64,000 nucleotides of DNA from Xanthomarina arctica (GCF_014638915.1 NZ_BMFQ01000002.1:372001-436000), one strand, 5' to 3'. Shown: positions 17,621 to 26,102, counted from the stretch's first letter. Notes: generated from the sequence alone by a model not told the origin. Numbers and translations: made by a program.

Positions 17621-18073
17621 TTTAAAATAGTTTCATTATTTCAATTTAAAATATGGCCTAGGTTCAATATAAGAAATTACATTAAAATTAACTTATGAAA
17701 TTTTCAATAACACGAACAGTTTCATCCGTAATTTCACATGCAAACCAAAGAATAATACACGACTATCTAAAAAAACCGTAAAGGAAACCTTAATAATAAA
17801 AATTGCCAAACTACGGAATTGTTGCGATAGTGTTTCACCCTCGGTAAATTTTGAAAAAATCGCTTCAGGAGAAAATATTTAAACTTAGAAAATAAACATT
17901 ATTCAAGTAATCTGTGTAAGTGATATTACGAATATGAATATACTATTGAAGGTCTTGAAGATGATGATTATTTAGTGTATTTAGAAAACGAAGCGGTTAA
18001 ACAAGATTAAACATATGTGTTTGTAATCATTTTGAGCAATTGTATTAATAACCAGACACCTAAAAATTATATT
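17621..18073. pseudogene. 453-base gap holding decayed coding fragments
   Basis: No intact gene is present, but two stretches look like coding remnants. One frame without a usable start is open up to a stop at 17881 and reads ...VKETLIIKIAKLRNC, CDSVSPSVNFEKIASGENI. A second ends at 18009 and reads EGLEDDDYLVYLENEAVKQD. They are in different frames, lack starts and are interrupted by stops. I do not recognise either family. The decay fits the right part of an island that has lost genes. Confidence 0.35.
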
Positions 18074-19195
18074 ATGAGAATTTTAATACTACTGCCTATT
18101 TTAATAGTAACGCTAACAGCAAAGGCACAACAACTCGTTTTAAACGATGGGCTTATTGCGCAATATACTCAAGAGGCTATTTTGCCGCTTACAGATGAGA
18201 TTTATGCGCTGGTGAAAGACAGCACAGCCTTTCTCTATAATGTAAATGGAGCAGTCCCTTACAAAGCATCAAAACTTAAGGATAGCTATATTTTAAATAC
18301 GGTTGAAAACAAACTGTACAATATTAAATTGGTGCCAAATTTTGTAGATCAAATAGAAGACGATACACAGGAGTTAATCACTCTTGTAACCTATGTCTAT
18401 GAAGTAAACTATGCCACTGTAGATAAGGCAAAAACAAATGATTTAGTAAAACAGTATGGCTACTTAATCCCAAAGAAAGCAGTCTCAGAAACGTTTAGAT
18501 TTAATGAGACTTTAAATATTGAAGATAGCTATAGTATGAGTATTTATCAAGATAAGCACTTATCATTACCATCACATTATATAAGGATTGATAAAAATAA
18601 CATATTAGCTTTACATGCTAACGGAGATCTGGTTCTTAATGAAGTGAAAGAACATAAAGTGACTAGGGAAAAAAAATGGTCAGATTTTAATGGTTCTATA
18701 AACATTGTTAGTAGCGTAAAGATTGGAGATGTTGCTCGGATAAATTTCCAACACTATCAAGAAAACAGCGATACTGTAGTTTCAATTTGGAGCACGATAA
18801 ATCTAAAAACTCAAGCTTTTGTTCCTGTGGATTTAAAAGACTTCAATACCAATTTAGAGAATCTACAAGCCCAAGACGTGGCACTACTCAATAGCGTTCC
18901 ATATTTTTATAAAGCAATAAACGCTAGTAATATGAGGTTGTTCGTATTGCCAGACAGAAACTTTGTGTGGTTAGATGACGAATCTTACTATTATGGCTCT
19001 GATGACTTATCAAAATATGTCACCATGAACATGGAAGGTAAGAGTTATGACCTTTCTGCACATGCCTATATCTTCAACTATCCGTCACGTATTATAAGAG
19101 CCATTGCGCCTCAAGAGATAGATAAAATTAGAATTTTAGAGGAAGTTTATGTTAAAAATAAACATAAAATAGAATCTGAGCGATGCAAAAACTAA
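18074..19195 (+). CDS. Secreted protein of unknown function
   Basis: A 373-residue protein with a clear signal peptide MRILILLPILIVTLTAKAQ; I place the start at this ATG rather than an in-frame ATG 57 bases upstream because the signal peptide begins here. The mature part has many short beta-prone segments (DGLIAQYTQEAILPL, HYIRIDKNNILALHANGDL) and no catalytic motif I can name. It follows the protease operon across a gap of decayed sequence, and it is probably island cargo. The function is not known. Confidence 0.75.
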   Translation: MRILILLPILIVTLTAKAQQLVLNDGLIAQYTQEAILPLTDEIYALVKDSTAFLYNVNGAVPYKASKLKDSYILNTVENKLYNIKLVPNFVDQIEDDTQELITLVTYVYEVNYATVDKAKTNDLVKQYGYLIPKKAVSETFRFNETLNIEDSYSMSIYQDKHLSLPSHYIRIDKNNILALHANGDLVLNEVKEHKVTREKKWSDFNGSINIVSSVKIGDVARINFQHYQENSDTVVSIWSTINLKTQAFVPVDLKDFNTNLENLQAQDVALLNSVPYFYKAINASNMRLFVLPDRNFVWLDDESYYYGSDDLSKYVTMNMEGKSYDLSAHAYIFNYPSRIIRAIAPQEIDKIRILEEVYVKNKHKIESERCKN

Positions 19196-19272
19196 CACCA
19201 TGAATATTAAAAACCTTAGGTGTTTGTTCAAGATATTTAATAGTTATAACAAAAATATGCAGGTAAAATAAA

Positions 19273-20946
19273 ATGATGCTTTACATTAAATTCGAAATTC
19301 ATGATCCTCCAAAGTTTGAAGATTTTCAAAAACTTTATGATCATATGGTTAAAGTAAGACAAGCTGGTTTTAAGTTTGATGATAAAGGCCCTGAATTTGA
19401 TTGGGATACCATGTCTGAAGAAGAGATAGATGTTGCAATGGAGGAATTAAATGCTTTTTTAGACCAACAGGTTGAACCTGAAAAACATAGATGCAAAGAG
19501 TTAATGCCAAATTATGTAACCGTATTTCTAGAGAGTTATTTGCAAAGCGATAGTGAAAATTTAGAATCATTTGGTAGTTATGATGTCTTTTCCATATTTA
19601 ATTATTTAGAATTTGGTTTTGAGGTAGATATGGAGAGTCTTAAAAAGATAAATGAGCATTTGGGAATTGTTGCCTTTTCTACTGGAAACTATCCTTTTGG
19701 TGGTATGGAGCGTTTTTTAATGACTTTGGCTGCATACAACTTAAAACCTGTAGCGTGTTTTGATGGCTTCCATGAATGTGAACTTATTTGGAGATCTAGG
19801 TTTGACTATGAGTCCGTTATTTTATTAAAAAAGCAAAATGGTTTACAAAAAATCAAAAAACTGATTCGCAGTAGTTTCTTTAAAAAATTTCTTTTTTCAC
19901 TGCTTATAGTTATATCTAATACTGTGGTAGCACAAATTAGAAATCCTCAATTTAAAGCCAATACTATTAAAGATGTGTTAGTTTTAGAAAAGCCAGAGTT
20001 TTCTTCGCCAGAAAAAGATATCTTATTTTTCTTTTCAGAAACCTATTTATTTGATCTCCGTAATTATTCTATGGATGTAAAAGAATTGACTTTCGTACAT
20101 ACTGTTTACACCCCTGATGAAACAAGAATAAGCGTTGATACTTTAAGATTTAAATATGAAAACCATTTCATCAAAAACCCTTTAATAAGTAAAAAACCAA
20201 TTTTAGATTATATAGGAATTGATAGTATTTCTAAAAAAGGCAAGACAGTTAAACTATTTCATTTTGATGAAGATCTAGATTATATCTATCAAGTATATGA
20301 ACTAAAAAACGAACAAATAATTAGTCTGGCAGACAATACCAGTGTTAAATATTACAATACAAAATACACTTACAATAACAAGCGCCAATTACTAGAAGCC
20401 GAAACCATTGATGATTATGGTATTCGCGAATTAATAACGGCAACTTATAACGAAAATAATACTATTAGTTCCAAAAAAAGGTTTGAAACAAGTGATGGCG
20501 TAACTATTACTACAACCAACTACAGCTATAAAAATGACTTATTAACTAAAGTAGAAAGACGCAGTGTACTTTATTTTGTTCCTTTAGATCAAGTTAAAAC
20601 ACCGCTAGAAAAAATTGACTATTCTAAATACACAAACAGTGATACTTTTATAAATTTAAATACTGTAAATCTTACTTATAATGAAAAAAGCGAATTAATT
20701 AAAATAGTAGATACTAATAAAGGTTTTTCTGAAAATGAAGGAGTTGATTATGAAGATATGGAGCTATTTATATTGCAACAAAAACCAAAGAAGCTGATTA
20801 TACATGCGGGTTTACCTAAAAAAAGAACTTATGAATATATTTTTGATGACTTAGGTCATCCGAAAGAAATAAACTCGTATGTTGTTGAAGCCCATAAAAC
20901 TTGGCTCCATAAAAAAACAGCTTTTAAAATTTTATTTTCTGAGTAA
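19273..20946 (+). CDS. Fusion-like protein: cytoplasmic N-terminal domain joined to a secreted-type C-terminal domain
   Basis: A 557-residue protein. Residues 1-~195 look like a complete soluble domain (FEIHDPPKFEDFQKLYDHM, then YLEFGFEVDMESLKKINEH and GNYPFGGMERFLMTL). At ~202-222 a typical signal peptide or membrane anchor, FFKKFLFSLLIVISNTVVAQ, appears without an initiating methionine. The remainder resembles secreted Bacteroidota proteins with YD-like strands (YYNTKYTYNNKRQLLEAET). The simplest reading is two ancestral genes fused by deletion of the intervening stop and start. A true single-pass membrane protein is the alternative. I cannot assign a function. Confidence 0.7.
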   Translation: MMLYIKFEIHDPPKFEDFQKLYDHMVKVRQAGFKFDDKGPEFDWDTMSEEEIDVAMEELNAFLDQQVEPEKHRCKELMPNYVTVFLESYLQSDSENLESFGSYDVFSIFNYLEFGFEVDMESLKKINEHLGIVAFSTGNYPFGGMERFLMTLAAYNLKPVACFDGFHECELIWRSRFDYESVILLKKQNGLQKIKKLIRSSFFKKFLFSLLIVISNTVVAQIRNPQFKANTIKDVLVLEKPEFSSPEKDILFFFSETYLFDLRNYSMDVKELTFVHTVYTPDETRISVDTLRFKYENHFIKNPLISKKPILDYIGIDSISKKGKTVKLFHFDEDLDYIYQVYELKNEQIISLADNTSVKYYNTKYTYNNKRQLLEAETIDDYGIRELITATYNENNTISSKKRFETSDGVTITTTNYSYKNDLLTKVERRSVLYFVPLDQVKTPLEKIDYSKYTNSDTFINLNTVNLTYNEKSELIKIVDTNKGFSENEGVDYEDMELFILQQKPKKLIIHAGLPKKRTYEYIFDDLGHPKEINSYVVEAHKTWLHKKTAFKILFSE

Positions 20947-20981
20947 GCATTAGTCCATAAAAACTATATAAATCAACTCAT

Positions 20982-21070
20982 ATTTAGAAGGAAGTGAAGA
21001 TATCAAGGGAGCACATTTAAGCGAAGTCATACAATAGAGAAGTTTGGATAGAGAAGGTTGGTTGGGTTAA
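20982..21070 (+). repeat. Right direct repeat: decayed copy of the comM 3' end
   Basis: These 89 bases match 8049-8137 at 86 positions by my alignment. The copy is non-coding: TAT has become an in-frame TAG and the final TGA is TAA. It has no upstream comM sequence. It marks the right edge of the candidate island. Confidence 0.85.
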
Positions 21071-21166
21071 TTGTTGTGAAATCAGGAATCTTATAAATTT
21101 TTCGCGTTTTTAAATGTTGCCTTTCGTTTTAAGAATTAAATAATAATAGTACTTATGTTCCTTATT

Positions 21167-21200
21167 TTTGAAGGAATTTTCAAACTTTTTAATACATTTA
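21167..21200 (+). promoter_or_regulatory. Candidate promoter for the cassette array
   Basis: A TTTG (21167-21170) lies 22 bases before TACATTTA (21193-21200), close to the Bacteroidota pattern TTG-N17-23-TAnnTTTG. The GTG start of the first cassette gene lies 27 bases further on. Confidence 0.4.
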
Positions 21201-21226
21201 GAACTTATTAACCAAACCAACTAATT

Positions 21227-21733
21227 GTGAAAAAATTTAGTTTATTAATTTTAGGAATTCTTATAGGAGCTTTGGCTACTTATTTCTATTGTTCAAAATC
21301 CAATTTAGAACAACCTGAAGTAGCCGTTGTTGCACCAAAAGGACTGATTACTCCAGAAGAAGCCAAAACTTTAGATCAAGCGTTTAACAGCAGACATGCT
21401 TTAATTAGCGATTCTATTGTATTGCGTCCAGATAACCGATCTTCTTGGTGGTCTTTAAAAGACATGAGAGATTATTTAAACTATGCAGAAAATGAATCTA
21501 AAGAGTTAGGTTATACTATGGATGGTGTACGGGTGTATTTAGGGGCTTACCCAACAAATAAACAAGTTGGTTATACGACTATGTTTTTAGTGCCAACAGG
21601 CGTAGAAAATATCTCCCAAGGAAATAGCACATTATTTAATATGTTGTCACCTGGAGGAGGAGATGTTCCAGGAGGTAGTGGGTTAAATGATGGTGTAGGC
21701 GGAAACCCACCGTCATCTAATTATCCACATTAA
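21227..21733 (+). CDS. Small exported or membrane-anchored protein, founder copy of cassette gene X
   Basis: A 168-residue protein starting at GTG. An N-terminal hydrophobic segment (LLILGILIGALATYFYC) could be a signal anchor or lipoprotein signal. The middle has DNRSSWWSLKDMRDYLNYA, then an ordered block GYTMDGVRVYLGAYPTNKQV and TTMFLVPTG. It ends in a Gly/Pro-rich tail (GGGDVPGGSG, then NPPSSNYPH). I have seen proteins of this type in other Flavobacteriaceae but know no function. It is the only full-length copy here: three shortened copies without the N-terminus follow. It is 5 bases ahead of its membrane-protein partner. Confidence 0.78.
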   Translation: MKKFSLLILGILIGALATYFYCSKSNLEQPEVAVVAPKGLITPEEAKTLDQAFNSRHALISDSIVLRPDNRSSWWSLKDMRDYLNYAENESKELGYTMDGVRVYLGAYPTNKQVGYTTMFLVPTGVENISQGNSTLFNMLSPGGGDVPGGSGLNDGVGGNPPSSNYPH

Positions 21734-21738
21734 ATTTA

Positions 21739-22449
21739 ATGGAAGAGTTTTTAAGAGAAAATTATTTTTTTATTCTTCACCTTATTGAAACCTTTGCTGC
21801 TGTTACAGGTTTATATTTCTATAAGAAATATAGAGCTACATCTGCTAAGTATTTTATTTGGTTTTTAGTCTATATTGCAATTTGTGAGTTCTTAGCCAGA
21901 TATACCATGTTTTGCCATGAAGACAGTTTTTTGTATTTTTTAGAAGGAACTTTATTAGAACGAAATTTTTGGTGGTCAACATTATTCTGGAAAATTGGAG
22001 CGATTTTATTTTTTACTTTTTATTATTATAAAATATTAGAAACGGATATTTTTAAAAAAATAATAAAGGGTGTTGGCTATAGCTTTTTTAGCTTTTCAAG
22101 TATTTTTATTATTCTGAATTGGAAAGATTTGTTTATTCGTTTTTTTCCAATTTTAAGTGTTTTAGGAGCTCTTGTTGTATTTATTTGTGTAACCCTTTAT
22201 TTAATTGAGGCATTAAAATCTGACAAATTAATTTTCATTTATAAATCATTAAGTTTTTATATAACTTTGGCTATATTTATTTGGTGGTTAATAATTACAC
22301 CACTCATTTTTTATGACATATATAATTCAACTTCTGATTGGAATTTTGTGTTTTTAAAATGGCAGATTTATTTAATTGCAAATATATTTATGTATGGGAT
22401 GTTTGCTATTGGTTTAATTGTAGCAAGTCCTGAAAATGAGAAAATTTGA
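21739..22449 (+). CDS. Multi-spanning membrane protein M, copy 1
   Basis: A 236-residue protein with about six or seven hydrophobic segments and no soluble domain. Conserved features shared by all five copies are an N-terminal acidic EEFLRENY, KKY(R)xTxxKYFIWFL near residue 30-45, a WW pair in ERNFWWSTLFWKIG, and a closing FLKWQIYLIANIFMYG-type helix with a short PENEKI tail. It is unknown in function, possibly sensory or a partner of X. It starts 5 bases after the X stop, so the pair is probably translationally coupled. Confidence 0.82.
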   Translation: MEEFLRENYFFILHLIETFAAVTGLYFYKKYRATSAKYFIWFLVYIAICEFLARYTMFCHEDSFLYFLEGTLLERNFWWSTLFWKIGAILFFTFYYYKILETDIFKKIIKGVGYSFFSFSSIFIILNWKDLFIRFFPILSVLGALVVFICVTLYLIEALKSDKLIFIYKSLSFYITLAIFIWWLIITPLIFYDIYNSTSDWNFVFLKWQIYLIANIFMYGMFAIGLIVASPENEKI

Positions 22450-22714
22450 AATAAAATTTTTAAACTATGCTAAAAACGAATCTAAAGATTTAGGTTATAC
22501 TATGGATAGTGTACGCGTGTATTTAGGGGCTTATCCAACAGAAAAAGAAGTTGGTTACACGACTATGTTTTTGGTACCAACAGGAGTTGAGAACATTTCT
22601 CAAGGAAATAGTGCGTTTTTTAATATGAAGCCACCTGGAGGAGGAGATATTCCTGGAGGTGGTTTAAATGGTGGGCAAAATGGAATGCCACCACCATCTA
22701 ATTATCCACAGTAA
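22436..22714 (+). CDS. Truncated X copy (cassette 2)
   Basis: A 92-residue frame that keeps only the C-terminal block of X (YTMDSVRVYLGAYPTEKEV, TTMFLVPTG, GGGDIPGGG, PPSNYPQ) and lacks the hydrophobic N-terminus. It overlaps the end of M copy 1 by 14 bases. Whether it is expressed is open: with no export signal it would be cytoplasmic, or it may simply be residue of the duplication. Confidence 0.55.
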   Translation: MRKFEIKFLNYAKNESKDLGYTMDSVRVYLGAYPTEKEVGYTTMFLVPTGVENISQGNSAFFNMKPPGGGDIPGGGLNGGQNGMPPPSNYPQ

Positions 22715-22725
22715 AGCTTTTTTGT

Positions 22726-23448
22726 TTGGAAGAATTTTTAAGAAATAATTATAGTATTTTAATAACTAGTATTGAGGTTTTTGCAGTTTTTGTGGGTATA
22801 ATCTCATATAAAAAATACAAATATTCTAATGCTAAATATTTTATTTATACCCTAGTTTATCTCTTTATAATTGAATTACTTGGAGCATATACTATTTATG
22901 TAGAAAAATATGAATTTTTAAACAATATAGAAATAGCCTTAAAAGGCACCTTGTTTGAAAAGAATAGATGGTGGTTTACTATATTCTGGAAAATAGGAGG
23001 TGTATTAGTATTTGCCATATATTACCAGAGAGTATTAACAAATAAAATTTATTTAAAATTACTTAAAGGATCTACAATTCTATTCTTGTTGTTTTCAATT
23101 TATATTATCTCAACCAATTGGAAAGACTTTTTTGTTAAATCTTTTTTATCCCTGGATATTGCAGGAGCATTAATTATTATTCAATGTGCTTTTTATTATT
23201 TCTTGGAAATTCTTACTAATGAACGAGTGCTTAAATTTTACAAAGATTTAAACTTTTACATAAGTATTGCAATTTTAATTTTTTGGCTAATAATATCACC
23301 TTTAGCTTTTTATGAAGTGTATTATTCAACAGATGATTGGAATTATATTATTTTGAAATGGCAAATCTATTTATTTGCAAACTTGTTTTTGTATGGCGTG
23401 TTTGCTATTGGATTAATTGTATCAAATCCAGAAAACGAGAAAATTTAA
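22726..23448 (+). CDS. Multi-spanning membrane protein M, copy 2 (divergent)
   Basis: A 240-residue membrane protein starting at TTG (MEEFLRNNY), aligned with copy 1 over its whole length but much diverged. It keeps the KNRWWFTIFWKIGG block, the DDWNYIILKWQIYLFANLFLYG helix and the PENEKI tail. It lies 11 bases after the truncated X copy. An intact frame in a diverged copy argues that the copies are under selection rather than decaying. Confidence 0.8.
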   Translation: MEEFLRNNYSILITSIEVFAVFVGIISYKKYKYSNAKYFIYTLVYLFIIELLGAYTIYVEKYEFLNNIEIALKGTLFEKNRWWFTIFWKIGGVLVFAIYYQRVLTNKIYLKLLKGSTILFLLFSIYIISTNWKDFFVKSFLSLDIAGALIIIQCAFYYFLEILTNERVLKFYKDLNFYISIAILIFWLIISPLAFYEVYYSTDDWNYIILKWQIYLFANLFLYGVFAIGLIVSNPENEKI

Positions 23449-23457
23449 AATAAAATT

Positions 23458-23724
23458 ATGAAATTTTTAAACTATGCCGAAAACGAATCTAAAGAATTAG
23501 GTTATACTATGGATGGTGTACGTGTGTATTTAGGCGCTTTTCCAACAGATAAGGAAGTTGGTTATACGACTATGTTTTTAGTGCCAACAGGCATTGAGAA
23601 CATTTCTCAAGGTAATAGTACTATATTTAATATGTTGCCTCTTGGAGGAGGAGATGTCCCTGGGGGGAGTGGATTAAATGAAGGTAGTATGGGTAATCCA
23701 CCGTCATCTAATTATCCACATTAA
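23458..23724 (+). CDS. Truncated X copy (cassette 3)
   Basis: An 88-residue frame, MKFLNYAENESKELG..., with the same C-terminal block as the full-length X protein (MDGVRVYLGAFPTDKEV, TTMFLVPTG, GGGDVPGGSG, NPPSSNYPH). The N-terminal anchor is missing. It begins 9 bases after M copy 2 and ends 5 bases before M copy 3. Confidence 0.55.
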   Translation: MKFLNYAENESKELGYTMDGVRVYLGAFPTDKEVGYTTMFLVPTGIENISQGNSTIFNMLPLGGGDVPGGSGLNEGSMGNPPSSNYPH

Positions 23725-23729
23725 ATTTA

Positions 23730-24440
23730 ATGGAAGAGTTTTTAAGAGAAAATTATTTTTTTATTCTTCACCTTATTGAAACCTTTGCTGCTGTTACAGG
23801 TTTATATTTCTATAAGAAATATAGAGCTACATCTGCTAAGTATTTTATTTGGTTTTTAGTCTATATTGCAATTTGTGAGTTCTTAGCCAGATATACCATG
23901 TTTTGTCATGAAGACAGTTTTTTGTATTTTTTAGAAGGAACTTTATTAGAACGAAATTTTTGGTGGTCAACATTGTTCTGGAAAATTGGAGCGATTTTAT
24001 TTTTTACTTTTTATTATTATAAAATATTAGAAACGGATATTTTTAAAAAAATAATAAAGGGTGTTGGCTATAGCTTTTTTAGCTTTTCAAGTATTTTTAT
24101 TATTCTGAATTGGAAAGATTTGTTTATTCGTTTTTTTCCAATTTTAAGTGTTTTAGGAGCTCTTGTTGTATTTATTTGTGTAACCATTTATTTAATTGAG
24201 GCATTAAAATCTGATAAATTAATTTTCATTTATAAATCATTAAGTTTTTATATTACTTTGGCTATATTTATTTGGTGGCTAATAATTACACCACTCGTTT
24301 TTTATGACATATATAGTTCAACAGCTGATTGGAATTTTGTGTTTTTAAAATGGCAGATTTATTTAATCGCAAATATATTTATGTATGGTACTTTTACAAT
24401 TGGTTTAATTGTATCAAGTCCTGAAAACGAGAAAATTTGA
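23730..24440 (+). CDS. Multi-spanning membrane protein M, copy 3 (nearly identical to copy 1)
   Basis: A 236-residue protein identical to copy 1 over about the first 150 residues. About seven substitutions are confined to the C-terminal third (for example LIFYDIYNST to LVFYDIYSST). At DNA level I count two differences in roughly 490 bases from just before the start codon. This points to recent duplication or gene conversion. Confidence 0.82.
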   Translation: MEEFLRENYFFILHLIETFAAVTGLYFYKKYRATSAKYFIWFLVYIAICEFLARYTMFCHEDSFLYFLEGTLLERNFWWSTLFWKIGAILFFTFYYYKILETDIFKKIIKGVGYSFFSFSSIFIILNWKDLFIRFFPILSVLGALVVFICVTIYLIEALKSDKLIFIYKSLSFYITLAIFIWWLIITPLVFYDIYSSTADWNFVFLKWQIYLIANIFMYGTFTIGLIVSSPENEKI

Positions 24441-24454
24441 AATAAAATAGAATT

Positions 24455-24603
24455 ATGATATTTTTAAACTATGTAGAAAACGAATCTAAAGAGTTAGGTT
24501 ATACTATGGATGGTGTACGCGTGTATTTAGGGGCATATCCAAAAATTAAACAAGTAGTTATACTCATATGTTTTTAGTGCCTAAAGGAATCAATAATAAA
24601 TAA
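24455..24603 (+). pseudogene. Broken X copy (cassette 4)
   Basis: It opens as MIFLNYVENESKELG, then MDGVRVYLGAYPKIKQV, and then loses frame through a one-base deletion relative to the other copies (caagta-gttatact). The shifted frame stops early. In the restored frame the MFLVPKG segment reads into a stop at 24601 without the Gly/Pro-rich tail. It is clearly a relic. Confidence 0.75.
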
Positions 24604-24607
24604 TATA

Positions 24608-25315
24608 GTGAGAGAATTTTTATATGAATATTACACCATACTATCTAAAAGTGTCGAAATATTAGCATTTGTTATTGGTGTATTAGTCTATAAAAAATAT
24701 AAAAATACCCAAGTCAAATATTTTATTTGGTTTTTAGGATGGGTTGTTTTTGTGGAAGCCGTAGGGAGTTATCCAAGACATTTAAAGGATTATGGCTTAG
24801 ACTATTTAATAGAAGACACTTTAATAGAAAGAAATTATTGGTGGTATACACTATTTTGGACGTCTGCAGCAACCTTATTTTATTCATGGTTTTTTAGTTT
24901 AAGATATAAGTCTCAGGTTTTTAAAAAAATCGTTAGACTATGTCAATATGGTTACTTGTTGATTTTAATAGGAACTATTTTTTATGACCCCCAAGCATTT
25001 TTTTCTTATAAATCAGAATACCTTAGCATCTTCAGTGTTCTGGTAATATTATTGAGTTTGTTTTTTTATTTTATTGAACTGATTAATGCTGAGAAGCTTA
25101 CTAACATTTCAAGATCTATTTATTTTTATATTGCTATTACCTTATTTGTTTGGTGGCTTGTAACAACACCTTTAGGGTTTTTTGAGAAATATTTTACAGA
25201 AGCCGATTGGGATTATATCATGATAAAATGGTACATGATGTTAATATCCAATGTTTTAATGTACGTTACATTCGCTTTTGCCTTAATCTGGTGCAAACCA
25301 GAAAAAGATGTATAA
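24608..25315 (+). CDS. Multi-spanning membrane protein M, copy 4 (divergent)
   Basis: A 235-residue membrane protein starting at GTG (MREFLYEYY). It keeps the family frame: KKYKNTQVKYFIWFLGW, ERNYWWYTLFW, and DWDYIMIKWYMMLISNVLMY. It is the most distant of the first four copies. It lies 4 bases after the broken X relic. Confidence 0.8.
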   Translation: MREFLYEYYTILSKSVEILAFVIGVLVYKKYKNTQVKYFIWFLGWVVFVEAVGSYPRHLKDYGLDYLIEDTLIERNYWWYTLFWTSAATLFYSWFFSLRYKSQVFKKIVRLCQYGYLLILIGTIFYDPQAFFSYKSEYLSIFSVLVILLSLFFYFIELINAEKLTNISRSIYFYIAITLFVWWLVTTPLGFFEKYFTEADWDYIMIKWYMMLISNVLMYVTFAFALIWCKPEKDV

Positions 25316-25388
25316 ATAGTGCGCTTTAAACCCTATAATAATTTTTAATTATTATATTTATTTCAGATTTAAATTAGAGTTATAATCA

Positions 25389-26102
25389 ATGAAAGACTTC
25401 TTACTTCAAAATTATATGTTTATTAATAAAGCTATTATTTTTATAGCGGCATTTGTAGGATTGATTATGCTCAAGAAGTATAATCAAACAGTAGTAAAAT
25501 ACTTTATTTACTTTTTGGTATATCTATTTATTGCAGATATTTTGGGGTCATATGGTAAAATATTAACCCAATTAGGTTATTATCCTTTAATAGAAAATAC
25601 AGTGTTTAAATATAACTTTTGGTGGGTTACCATAACTTGGTATATAGGGTCTGCTGTCTTTTTTGCCTGGTATTATAGAAAGTTGATTAAAAATGAGTTT
25701 TTAAGAAACATACTTCGATATGCTCTTGTACTGTTTCTTATTGTTTCCATAGGAAGTATCATATTAAATTTCGAACGTCTTTTTACTGGCACTTACAAAA
25801 TTATAAGAATTGGCAACATGTCCATACTTATGTTAAGTGCTCTTTTTTATTTGTATGAAATGCTTCATTCAGAAAAAGTATTAGAATTTTATAAAGACAT
25901 TCATTTTTATATTAGTGTCATTCTTCTAATTTATTTATTAATTACGATTCCTTTGGTACATTTTGTTTGTGGCCAGGCAAATACAGATCCAAACCAGGCT
26001 GTTTTAAAATGGCTCATTATGCTGTATGCCAATGTTTTTATGTACCTTTCTTTTGCAGTTGCCCTAATTGTTTCAAAACCTAAAAATGATTTACCTATTT
26101 AA
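25389..26102 (+). CDS. Multi-spanning membrane protein M, copy 5, joined to the histidine-kinase gene
   Basis: A 237-residue membrane protein of the same family (KKYNQTVVKYFIYFLVY, YNFWWVTITWYIG, LKWLIMLYANVFMYLSFA). No X copy precedes it. Its 3' end overlaps the start of the histidine kinase by 17 bases, so the two are probably co-translated. This suggests that M may provide the membrane sensing part for the kinase. Confidence 0.82.
   Translation: MKDFLLQNYMFINKAIIFIAAFVGLIMLKKYNQTVVKYFIYFLVYLFIADILGSYGKILTQLGYYPLIENTVFKYNFWWVTITWYIGSAVFFAWYYRKLIKNEFLRNILRYALVLFLIVSIGSIILNFERLFTGTYKIIRIGNMSILMLSALFYLYEMLHSEKVLEFYKDIHFYISVILLIYLLITIPLVHFVCGQANTDPNQAVLKWLIMLYANVFMYLSFAVALIVSKPKNDLPI

Larger units (their letters stand above)
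8138..20981 (+). mobile_element. Candidate genomic island inserted at the 3' end of comM
   Basis: The segment lies exactly between two direct copies of the comM 3' end. It holds accessory genes only: DUF4291 protein, a PP2C/kinase/LytTR/FHA operon, an acidic-protein/chagasin/papain operon, gene remnants and two secreted or fused hypotheticals. No integrase, transposase or relaxase is visible, so either the recombinase was lost, the element was moved in trans, or the repeats arose by another duplication. Calling it an island is an inference from the flanking repeats and the gene content. Confidence 0.55.
21475..24603 (+). repeat. Tandem array of about 1-kb cassettes (X fragment plus membrane protein M)
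   Basis: The segment beginning TTTAAACTATG recurs at 21475, 22459, 23466 and 24463, periods of 984, 1007 and 997 bases. Each copy carries the C-terminal ~80 codons of gene X followed by a gene M; the fourth X copy is broken. A fifth M gene follows at 25389 without an X copy. The membrane genes of cassettes 1 and 3 are nearly identical over ~490 bases, while cassette 2 differs widely. Confidence 0.85.

Noticed and set aside
8138-21070. Complete integrative element with its own integrase
   Set aside because: No tyrosine or serine recombinase, transposase, relaxase or phage gene could be recognised between the repeats, so only the term candidate island is used.
21227-24603. Classical polymorphic toxin array with variable toxin tips
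   Set aside because: The repeated X tails are conserved rather than variable and carry no toxin or nuclease motif; the variable part is the membrane protein. The resemblance is in layout only.
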